A stretch of 64,000 nucleotides of DNA from Gigantopelta aegis (taxonomy: Eukaryota > Mollusca > Gastropoda > Neomphalida > Peltospiridae): contig NC_054702.1 of assembly GCF_016097555.1 (NCBI RefSeq), positions 79,899,997 through 79,963,996 on the forward strand, in the 5' to 3' direction. A program made the position numbers and the translations under genes. Within the stretch, counting starts at the first letter, position 1, and every line of letters starts with the position of its first letter. The notes beneath the pieces are model-generated. The model was not told the DNA's origin, did no database searches, and saw only the letters and a program-made list of their open reading frames with translations. Below are positions 1-12,600 of this stretch, piece after piece.

Positions 1-371
1 TATGCAGTAACATTAAACTCTCTTAGTTATATTTAAGACACAACTTTTACGTAAATATTCTGCATTGCACTTTTGGAGGCAAAATGCATGATTTATCAAA
101 TACCGTAAATTATTGTTAAAATATAATTCTTACAAAACAAAGTACAATTGTACATAATTAAATTTCCGTTACATTCATTACAATATACCGTCGTCCCATA
201 GCAATGGGAGTTTGTTCATTTCCCGATGAATGTAAAAATTACGTTGTCAGGGAACGTCATTTTATATTGGTAATTTGTCTTACTGAGCGTTACTGTTTTA
301 AGCCAAAAAAAATCTAAATAAAATGTTTTAATGTTATTATTAGTAAGTATGTTTCAAATTTAATTATAAGT

Positions 372-520
372 ATTGTCTGTTATTTCTTTTACATTCATCT
401 GGGTATGAACAAAAAAAATCACCTGCAAATGTATGTGAGAATGGCTTTACCAATTCACACAGTTTGCAAATGATTTTTTTTGTTCATACCCCGATGAACG
501 TAAAAGAAATAACAGACAAT
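372..520. mobile_element. Palindromic MITE
   Basis: Two arms of about 57 bases (372-428 and about 464-520) are near-perfect reverse complements, starting attgtctgttatttctttta. The loop is short. A decayed relative lies at about 2590-2735 and a fragment near 210-240. No coding content. It lies downstream of the last visible KLHDC2 exon, in intron sequence. Confidence 0.75.
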
Positions 521-612
521 CCTTAAATGCATCAAATTATAAAAAAAATTAAAATCAATATTTAAGTAACAACCTGTTTTAAATGTTTTCTACAATACAT
601 TGATATTCATAC

Positions 613-3600
613 CTAGTGGCCTTTGGTCAGTGGTATAGCCTCCATAAAGTAACACTTTGCTGTTTGAAATTGCTCTAAATGCATGCCAGGATCGACCACA
701 AGGAATGTCTCCGAGCGGATTCAACCTAAAACATATAAATGTATATTATTATCTAGGTCTAGAGTAAGACTGAAACAAATAAATTCCTTTAAATACATTC
801 TACAAACCAAGGAAAGCTTTGAAATTTTTTTTTTTCACTATAAAAATCAAAACATGTGAATTCTATATTATTACCTTGAAAACTGGACAAGAAAGAAAAT
901 TAAATACCAATATTTATAACATACCTATTCAATTTTACTATAGTGATAGACGTTTTCAAACAGAGTGATAAATTTATCTTGCATCACACATATGTGCGAT
1001 CTGGACCGCTGGACTGGAACTTGTAAACGGGGAATTACCTTTTTATATTTACTAGCGCCATTTTATTACTGACATCATGTCTGATTTACAAATTACTTCA
1101 CATCGTATTTGAAACATTATATAAGATTGCAGCAGAGTATGATTCTTAACGTTAAGAAAATCCATGAAAGGAGGATTGATTAATAGATTTAAGACAGTGT
1201 AGTTATGATGATAAATAAAAACCATTTTTGTGAAAAATAAAAGGTATGTAATAAATACAGCACCTGACATACATTGTTTTTGCTTCCTATTTATTGCACT
1301 TGTTTATTTTGTGCAAGAACATACTACTCAACCACATAATCATGGTATATATATTCTTGCACTAAATAAATTTGTGCAATAAATAGGAAGTGAAAATAAC
1401 GTATGTGCTTAAAAATACATATCTATTACCAAATCCAAAATTGAAAACATCCCAATACAAGGACTCATTTGGAAGATTTAAAATATACATTATTACATGA
1501 ATTTTGTTTTTTGTATAAATAATCCTGTATATATAGCATTAACAATATTGAAAACATGGCATTAAAAGCATCTTCTTCTTCTTCTTTTTTAGTGGGGTGT
1601 GTGCAAGTATTATATAACAGTAGACAGATTTGCTTCATGGCTGACAATATTTCAGTCTTGCTCTTGACGAAATGTTGAAATTAATCTTATGTTACACATC
1701 AAACAAGCCACAATTGTAAACCTTCCACGGTGTCATTAAACAGATATTCTTTTCCTTTACACTGTCTTGGTAATAAGAAAGTTACTAGACATACTCTCCA
1801 CTCCAGGTTAATGATGTCATATCCAGACAGTGTAGGTCGTTCCTTCTTGACATGTCGTGACGTCCACCAAACACAAACAATTTTGATCCAGCCAGGGCAG
1901 CCCCGTGTGCTGCTCTAGGCACAGGTGGAAATCCCTACAACAGAAGACTGCCATATTAACGGTTTGGGTTACAGTCGATATTTAATGTTCTTTCCATCAT
2001 TATATTTTACAACTTATTTTCGTGTATATCTAATTTATGTTTTAACCTTTTTGTCCTTGACATACATCTCATCTACCTGTGCTGTCTGTGCAGAAAAGTG
2101 GCGTAAACATTAATTTCAGAAATGTCAATGAAGGATCCTTTTGCTTCCTCATTGACTTGTTAAAAGTCACTCTGGGTAGGAGCTAGTACTGAGACGTGAA
2201 CCCAGTACCTACCAACTTTCAGTCTAATGGATTAAACTCTACAACATCAACACTAATTAAATAAAAATTCTTATACTCTGCAATGCTTTTCTGACAACAA
2301 AACACCTAATTTGTGTTAACTAACATACTTACCTTTCCTGCTTATGTATCTGGAAATTTACAGTGTAGACTCGTTAACCCGTTTCCACAAAGATGTCACT
2401 TAGCATTGTTTTTATTTAAAAATTGTTGATATTTTAGTCAAAAACAAAGTAAAAAAATGTCAATAAATAGTCTTAGAATGACATATCCAAATATTTGCTA
2501 AATTGTTGTTGTACAAATGGCACGTGCTATTGTTTGTTATTGTTTCTAGTGTTTTGGTAGCGGTTACTTTTATCTGTACAAGGAATGTCTGAGTTTTTTA
2601 AGAGTTATCAGGGTATGAAAAAAAAGCAGGTGCAAACTGTATGAACATGTGAAGCCATTCACACAAAACTTTGCCACACTTTATTTTTTATACTCAGATG
2701 AATCTAAAAGAAATTAATGTAACAAACAAATCCTTATAATTAAATTTGAAACATTCTTATTAATAAAAACACAAACAAGATCATATTTGTTTTAAATTTG
2801 TTTTTGGTTCTTGGACAATAACACTCAATAATACAAATTACCAATATAATGTGAATTCATAAGAGATAACATTTCTTGACAAAAATTTTCATCGCGAAAT
2901 TAACAAACTTGCATTGCTACAAATGGACTAGCCTAAGTACTCTGCCATTCGAGAGCTAGATGGACATTTGGACAGTTAAGATTGCTCTCTCAGCTAGAGA
3001 TAACTCTATAGTAAAAACACGGAACGACTGCCTACCGCTGGGCAGGCAACAATTCCCGCTCTAATACAAACAAAACCCTAAGTTTGATGTTAAGTACCAT
3101 TACATTGATAATTTTCGAGTTTGCTAATAACAAATATTTTATATATTAATCACCAATACACACACTACAGGAAGAAACCCGTTAGCACAAATTCACCTTG
3201 CATTTTGGGTTGGACCATTCCCAGGTTTGTGGATCAAAAACTAACAGTTGGTTATTCCATGATCGTATTGGGCTCTAGAAAAGTAAAGAAAAAAAACATT
3301 AAATAGAAATTAACAACCTGTGAGTATTTTATTGATTATCTTATTTTTAGAATTCTCTTCATTAAGGCCTCTAAAAACCCTGCTTATATTGACTTACCCA
3401 TTGTATGGTTGGGTCTTCAAAAAATTCTCCATAGTCACAAAGGTATTCAGAGTTAAAAACAGGAGGACCGAACCCAGCAAAGCAATATATCCTATAATAA
3501 ACAAAAGAAAAAGATAATGAACAATGTGCAATAATTACATTTTTGCTATTCCTATTATGACCATTGGTGGACTCAGTCTTGCATGTCTTTTTTCACTGCA

Positions 3601-6600
3601 ACAAAACAAAACTATTTATAAAGCAAATTGAACCAATCTTCAAAAAACTTTTCGGTAATAAATTTCGCTTGAACCCGTACGCCATGATTTTTGGCATAAA
3701 ACATAAGCCTGGAGGTTATGCATCGCAGTTAGGAATTTTTCTTTGGAGTAAAGCGATAAGGGTAATATGGACAACTAGAAAATTATTAGAGGGCGATAAG
3801 CCATGTAATGAAATGGCACTTTTCAAACATTTAGTTTATTCAAGGGTCGAAATAGAATTTTTTGCCAGCTTAGAGCGGCCCAACAAAAAAAGAAAAATTC
3901 TTAAGACACTGGTGTTTCAAGGGGGTCATTGCCTCGTGCAATGATGCCTTTGACATTACATATAAATTATGATAAAAAATGGCAAATTGCACCAAATGTA
4001 GAAAAATAGACCTGGACCCCCCAGCTTGTAGCTTTGGGGGCCAGGTCCGCAAACCAGGTTTAAATATTGTAAATACACATCACCTAAGCCATATACACTA
4101 ATCACAGTAAAGAAAACAAAAATACAAACATGCACTAATTAAAATGTATATTATTTTGAAACAAGCACTGACACTTATATGTATATCTTTATTGGCCACA
4201 TTCAAGGAGAACCTGGTTCATTGTAAATAGGGAGGTTTTTTAAAAAATAAATGGGGCACCCGGCATGTTCGGGACCTGCCTGAAATGGAGAAAAAAAATA
4301 TAAAAAAATTATGACCATTGGTTCCGTCATACAAGGCTTATAGAATTTTTATAAAATCCATGAGCTATGGGATCAGTGATTATTAATATTTACTAGACAC
4401 AATTAAAAATTCACTAGCCCTACTTTACTTTATGTTAATACACTTTTACTAATAGTAATAATATTCCATAAAGAGGGAGATGGAGCTTTCCAAGATTGGA
4501 GGATGGGGGTGGGGGCAGGATATTCATATTACAAAATATGCTTCAATACAGTAATTAAATTGACAATTTTTGTTCACTAGCTGTCAGGCATGGCAATAGT
4601 AGTTATTTACTAACTAAACATTGAATATCACTAACCACGGGAGTGGGGCTACCATAATCTAGAAGCTCTGAGTCATAGCAATGCAAGTTTGTCCATTTGT
4701 TATTGTGCAATATTGTTCAAGAACCTAAAAAATAATTCAAAATAAAATATAGTCTTGTTTGTGTTTTATTAATACCAGTAATTATGTTTCAAATTTCCAA
4801 TAACTGATTTTCTATAAGGTTGCAATCTCAAGTAATATCTCTGAATACTTAAGCACTAAAATAGATACAGTGAAACCCCTCAAAACCAGACCCATAGTAA
4901 ACCGGAATTCCTTCAAAACCAGACGTTTTACACGGTTCCATGATTTGTGTATCTTTTAACACTAAAATTTACCCCTCTAAACCGGAAACCCCTCTAAATG
5001 ATCCAGTCCCATTGTGTTCCTTTCATGCAAATTTTACCTCAGAAAACCGGACAGTCACACCGACGTCAATCTTTACTTATACTTTGAATACCCACTCAGC
5101 CAAGCTCCTTTTCATAGCCTACATGTATGTCTCACGATTACTGCAATGAACAGCAAAGCAACTAGGAATTTAATTTATTTTTCCAATTGTTTGAACCCTT
5201 TTTTTGTTGTTGTTGTTGTTGTTTGTTTTTTATCTTTGCAAAGTTTATTTAACAAAATAAAGAGTAACCAAGAGTAAAATTATTTGGCTTGGTTTGGTGG
5301 AAAATGTGTTAACAGTGAGTGACAGTTTTGGGACTGGCAAATCGACTGCTGGAAACATTATAAAGAAACATGACTCTTATAAGGCACAGTATGAAAAGAA
5401 CACTAGTGGAAATAAATAGTGGTTTAACAATGCATGCAAGTTTGACAAACTCAACGAACTGGTGTGGCAGTGGTTTTGCAAAGCTTGTGCTAAAAACATT
5501 CCCATATCTGGCCCTATTATTCAAGAGAAAGCCAATGAATTTGCTAAAGAACTGTTAGTGCCGGAGTTTAAGGGTTCCAATGGCTGGCTAGACCGATGGA
5601 AATCGAGATACTCTGTGAAAGGCTTCAAAGTCAGTGGTGAGAGAGCTGGGGTTGACGTAGCTGTAGTTGAAGACTACAGAGCAAGAATACCAAAAGTTGT
5701 AAGCGGCTATGCACCGAAAGACGTTATCAACTGCTATGAAACCAGCTTGTACTTTTGTGCGCTATCTACCCAAACCCTCTCCGTGAAAGGTGAAGAATCT
5801 AAAGGATACAAATCATCCAAGGAATGATTAACTGTAATGTTCGCCTGCAGTGCAACGGGAGAGAAGCTAAAGCCACTGGTCATTGGTAAATCTCAACAAC
5901 CTAGGTGCTTTAAGAACGTCAACATACACACGTACCCATTACCCATTACCTACATCACCAACAAAAAGGTGTGGATGACCGCTGCAACATTCACGAGTGT
6001 AAACAAGACCATGAGGCAACAAAAACGGAAGATTATTAAGCTGATGGATAACGCCACATCACACGCACCCGACCTTCAACTCAGTAACGTGTGTTTGAAG
6101 GTTCTACCAGCGAACACAACTTCGTACCTTCAGCCTCTTGACCGGGGATTATTCGCACCTTTAAAGCAAGGTATTGCTGCCACATGCTGTGCTATCTCGT
6201 GTCCAGGAATGATGTTGCCGGTACCCGACCTTTGCAAACAGCTGACATTACTCGACACAATTCACTGGATATCACATGCTTTGAATGAAACGAGGTCGTC
6301 TACAATCACCAAATGTTTCACCATCACTGGGTTTTCGGAGACCGACAACTCAGTTACTGATGACAACGATGACAGTGATGACATTCCATTAGCACGTCTG
6401 GCGTGGGAACTGATAGTTACCAACATCAACACTGACCGTTTGATCAGCTTCGACGACGATGTGCCAGTGGAGGACTGTTCAGATGACTGGGAGAGAGAAC
6501 TACTGTCTGATTTTCATTGTAACGAGATACCTGACGAGGCAAGTGACAACGAGTTAGAAGCAGAGTTGTTTACTCCTGGAAGTGAACTCTCCCATTCCGA

Positions 6601-9600
6601 TACTAGAAATTTAAACATTTTGCAATCCACAAAGATGAACGTTTTTTGGGGACATGTACAAGAACTAGGAAGTTTGGCACATGTCACGACTGTGAAACAG
6701 AGATGTGAAACACGCCAAACAACAATGGATGCATTTCTCAACATGGACTGATTATTTCTTATTGTGAATTCTGGATAAATTCAAAATGTTTCTATAAATC
6801 ATTAAATATTTCATTTTAATCAAATTTGATTGTTTTTTTTGGCAGTTGTATTAGTTACTATATCAGTAGAGAACACCAACCAACAAATGGTTTACATCAA
6901 TACTGAAACCTCTGTAAACCGGATACCCCTCAAAACTGGACTTTTTTCTTGGTCCCATGGCTGTTCGGTTTTGAGGAGTTTCACTGTACATGTAAGTTTC
7001 CATCATTTCCCCAGATGCACCACATAATGGTGGAGAAATTGAAGCTTTAAAAGTTAACTTTACAATAAAGTAAAGTTATTAACAAGACAATTTTAGGTGG
7101 TTTTTTTGCCAAGATGTAGTAAAAAATCGGGAGATGACAATAACTTTAGGCTATTTTATAAAACAAATTGAAAATCCTGCCATTTGGTTCAAAGAGAAAA
7201 AAATATTACCAAAGTTAACCCTCGTCAACAGTGACATAATTTGTGTGATTTTCCTTGTCTGCAGCTGTGTAGTGTACATAGTGAAAATTATCTAGAATGA
7301 CGTCACATATGAATAACTTTGTCATCCTTGTTTTCGAATAAGTGTAGATATTTTATAAGATGCTTTGTGGCACTCTCGTGCAAGCAGAAATAGGAATACC
7401 ACTTTTTATTCACTATTATACAGTAAAATAGATTTAAACCACACACCTCATTATTAACAATTTTATTATAAAGTGAACTTTTAAAGAACTTCACTTACTT
7501 GTCTTTATAAACCCACACAGATGTTTTGTCTCTTGGACTTGGTTCTGTGCTATGATACTCCCTCGTCTCCCAGCAGAACGTCTGTAGATTGAGTCTGTAG
7601 ACCATGTTCATGTTGCCGTTTTCCATGTGGCCAAACAGAATATACCAGTACTTGTCTAAGATACAACTACTGGCACCAGACAGGCCTGGAGGGTACTGGC
7701 CGCTTGTTACCTGTTTAGTCCTACAATAAGAAAAACAGAATATACCAGTACTTGTCCAACACACAACTACTGGCACCGGACAGGCCTGGAGGGTACTGGC
7801 CGCTTGTTACCTGTTTAGTCCTACAATAAGAAAAACAGAAGATACCAGTACTTGTCCAACACACAACTACTGGCACCGGACAGGCCTGGACCCATATTCA
7901 CAAAAAGGTGTAAATTTACGTCTACTACTAGCACTTACGTCTGCCATAGATTTACGTTTACGTGCAAGAAGCACCTTATTCTCAAAGAAGGTCGTAAATG
8001 TAAATGTAACTTAGTTGGACGTAAATCTACGATTTAACACTCATCGGAGAAATAAAAAATAAAAAACATTAGAAACGATGGCTACCGGGTAAATAACAAA
8101 TGCGCAAAACTCAATTTCGTTTGTCGTCTGCTAACAATAACATCGCGAACGGTGAACCATGACATTTTGGTATTGTGAGGATCCGCGTTTTGGTACGAAC
8201 TTGAGGATATTTCTTAAAAAGGAAAAGATAACTCAGGAGAAATTGGCCGAGTCGAAAACATCCGTTCGATCACCAACAAAAATATGTTAAATCCGTGGGC
8301 GATCGTCATCGCAAACTGCTTCAATTATTGGAACTGCTGCCAGTTTTCGTAAATAATAGTAAATAACGGCGATCGTGCTTGATTTATTATATGAACACGA
8401 CTTACGTGCAGCGTTAGTTGTAACTGGAGGCACTCTTATATTTACGTCCAACTTTACACGTAACTTACGTTTTCGTTGTTTCGTGAATAGCTCTTCAGTC
8501 GTAGATTTACGTTTACGCGTAAAACTAGGCTTACGGTGTTTTGTGAATATGGGTCCTGGAGGGTACTGGCCGCTTGTTACCTGTTTAGTCCTACAATAAG
8601 AAAAACAGAATATACTAGTACTTGTCCAACACACAACTACTGGCACCAGACAGGCCTGGAGGGTACTGGCCGCTTGTTACCTGTTTTGTCCTACAATAAG
8701 AAAAACAGAATATACCAGTACTTGTCCAACACACAACTACTGGCACCAGACAGGCCTGGAGGGTACTGGCCGTTTGTTACCTGTTTAGTCCTACAATAAG
8801 AAAAACAGAATATACCAGTACTTGTCCAACACACAACTACTGGCACCAGACAGGCCTGGAGGGTACTGGCCGCTTGTTACCTGTTCTGTCCTACAATAAG
8901 AAAAACAGAATATACCAGTACTTGTCCAACACACAACTACTGGCACCAGACAGGCCTGGAGGGTACTGGCCGCTTGTTACCTGTTTAGTCCTACAATAAG
9001 AAAAACAGAATATACCAGTACTTGTCCAACACACAACTACTGGCACCAGACAGGCCTGGAGGGTACTGGCCGCTTGTTGCAGGTTTTGTCCTACAATTAA
9101 AAAAAATTGTTTTGTTTAGCAACACCTTTAGAGCACAATGATTTTTTAATCATCGGCTATTGGATGTCAAACATTTGGTCATTTTTAAAATAGTCTTAGA
9201 GAGGAAACCCGCTCCATTTTTTCCATTAGTAGCAAGGGATCTTTCATATACAGCATCCCACAGATACCATGGCCTTTGATATGCCAGTTGTGGTGCACTG
9301 GCTGAAATGAGAAAAAGCCCAATGGGTCCACCAACGTGGATCAATCCTAAAACGACGAAACATCAAGCAAGCGTTTTACCACTGAGCTACGTCCCACCCA
9401 GTCTTACAATAAAGACAGAACTTTTCCAGACTTTTCACTGCAGTGATTATTCTTTTTCATTTTCGGTTAGTGGGCTATTGTCCATTTTCTCTATAAACAA
9501 CAATAAACACATCATTTACAAGCTTACATGCATGAAGGATCTTTTCTTCAGCATGTTTAATTTCACTTTCAAAAATATCTAAAAATCCTTTACCATTTTC

Positions 9601-12600
9601 AAAATATGCTGCAGTGTATAAAATTACTGCCTAAAGGTAAAAAAAAAATGCTAGTCACAGCTAAATTATATTATAGCTAGTTTTCAAATTGGAAGTAGGG
9701 GTGTAGAAATAGAAAATAATTCTTTGTCGACCGGATTAGTACCAACCAGCAGTTACCAGTTCGGCACAATTTCTACTAGTCTAGTACCATAGTCTACATC
9801 ACAATTTTGTTATAATACAAACTTAACTTCAAATAAACTTTCAGTGAAATGAGAACACGTTGAGACTTTTTTCTTTTTTTTTGCCACACTAATTTAACAA
9901 GCATTCCGAGTACTGCTAAAACAATATATATATACATCATATATCTCCTACCGGACTCAACAAATTGTATTATCTCCAAAGTTCAAGAAATATATCTCCT
10001 TGATAAATGGATAAATCGCCATGAATGTCAAACTTGATCTATAACATTACATAAAGCTATATACACAAAATTTCAGTTCAATATCTTGAGGTATTGCGAA
10101 AAAAAAAAAGACAGGAAAACTGTCCAAGGGCAAAAATGGACAAATCGCCATTAAAGTCAAATTTGCTCTGTAACAGTACCGTACATGATAAAGCTATATA
10201 CAAAATTTCAGCTCAGCATCTTAAGGCATTGCGAAAAAAAAAGGTCAAAAAACCCTACGTGGGACAAACAGACGGATAGACAGACAGGATGGAGACGAAA
10301 CCCTTAGTCCCCTTCTGTTGGACTGGTAGGGGACTAAAAAAGTTTTGAAATAGGAGTAATAAAGCAGGTATAAAGAAAAAGAAGTCAACTGGCAGAAAAA
10401 AATATGGTTGCCTGGTGGTTATGTTTTTAATTTATCGTCAGAATATTGACTTGCATTACTTTCTCACCATTTGTTAAACTCCACACTGTACAGCCAGACA
10501 TCCTTTACTGGCAGGTAGCGATCCGATGCTTCATTCTCGTCCTGCCACAGAGACAAAAATAATACTGTCAGCAGATATTTGTATAATATAAAAGTATTAG
10601 ACATTTTACACAACAATACACATATATTTGACAAACTGAGTGTTAACTACGCAATTTGAATGAGTGAGTGAGTGAGTGAGTGAGTGAGTGAGTGAGTGAG
10701 TGAGTGAGTGAGTGAGTGAGTGAGTGAGTGAGTGAGTGAATGAATGAATGAATGAATGAATGTATGTTTAATGACACCCCAGCACAAAAATACACATTGG
10801 CTCATGGGTGTCAGAAAAGGTAGCTTTAACATCTGTGCTTGAATGCCTACATCCAAAGGAAAGAAAGGAATATGTAACATTTCAACACAGTTTAAGCTAT
10901 GGTTGTATCGTTATTTCTACGAAAGAGAGGGAGAAAACCCACTGCCATTACATATACTACTCCTACCAAAAGGCAGCAAGGGATCTTTTGTATGCAGTTC
11001 CCACAGGCAGGATGACACACATCAGTCTTTGATGTTGAAGTCAATGGGCAATGGTTGGGACAAAAAAATAGGTATGTCAAGCAGAATTGATCCCCACAGC
11101 CTATCACACTCCACCTGCCAGAAAATTATGAATTTTAAAAGACTAGCCTGAGTTTGTGCCACTGTCATTGTAAGATGATTCTGACTAATAAAAAATCTAT
11201 GCATACTAAATATAGTTTCTCGTTTATAATAACAGTGTCTGTATATTCAATGTGTTTTTTGTCATCCTAACTAGATTTAGACTACAAATAATTTTGTATG
11301 TACGAAAACACACATATATATATACATATATATACTCTTCAAAAAAAGAAACGCAAAAGGGTACAAATGGGTTATAACTCCGATTTTATGTTTCCTACCG
11401 GTTCATGCTTTGTGAATATAAGGTCATTGCATGTCCCAAACACATTCCCACGGTTACATTCAATAAAACGCAGCTACTGTACAATAAAGTTCCAAAATGT
11501 GAATATTCGCAAAAACGCAGCCACGTGCAAACCATGTCACCACTGCACGTGCGTTGTCTGCACGTGCAACATGAACACCGACAGTATAAAAGTGCAGGGT
11601 GTTCGCTTGCCTGGCCTCTGTATCTGGCCGACAGTTGACAATCCAGGACATGCCACGTCTCAGTGAACCGCAGAGAAACAATGCCATCGGCCGACTAGAC
11701 GCAGGCGAATCCAGAACGGCCGTTGCCAGGGCATTCCATGTGTCTCCAAGCACCATCTCCAGACTGTGGGACCGTTACCAGCAACATGGATCAACATGTG
11801 ACCTCCCTAGATCCGGTCGACCACGGGTCACTACCCCCGGGCAGGACCGCTACATCCGGGTACGCCACCTTCGGGAACGATTGACTACTGCCACCTCCAC
11901 AGCCGCAGCAATACCAGGTTTGCGCAGGATATCCGACCAGACCGTAAGGAACCGCCTACGTGAGGTAGGAATTCGTGCCAGACGTCCAGTTCGAGGTGTC
12001 ATCTTAACACCACAACACCGTCGACTCTGACTGCAGTGGTGCCAGATTCATCGACAATGGCCTCAACTGCGATGGAGACAGGTGTGGTTCAGTGACGAGT
12101 CCCGATTTCTGCTCCAACGTCATGATGGAAGATGTCGCGTGTATAGGCGTCGTGGTGAACGTTATGCGGCAAACTGCGTGCAGGAAGTGGACAGATTCGG
12201 CGGGGTAGTGTCATGGTGTGGGCAGCCATCTCACACACTGGCAGAACTGACCTGGTCCACGTGCAGGGCAACCTGAATGCACAGGGCTACATTGACCAGA
12301 TCCTCCGGCCACACATCGTTCCAGTTATGGCCAACGCCAACGCAGTGTTCCAATATGACAACGCCAGGCCTCACACAGCACGTCTCACAACGGCTTTCCT
12401 ACAGAACAACAACATTAATGTCCTTCCTTGGCCATCGATATCACCGGATTTGAACCCAATTGAGCATCTATGGGACGAGTTGGACCGACGCCTCCGTCAG
12501 CGACAACCACAGCCCCAGACCCTGCCCGAGCTGGCAGCAGCCTTGCAGGCCGAGTGGGCCACCATCCCCCGGGACGTCATCCGTACTCTGGTTGCTTCAA

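Noticed and set aside
8287-8799. Open frames across the 100-bp repeats (both strands)
   Set aside because: Shadows of duplicated KLHDC2 exon sequence and of the inserted element in other frames; no independent family signal.
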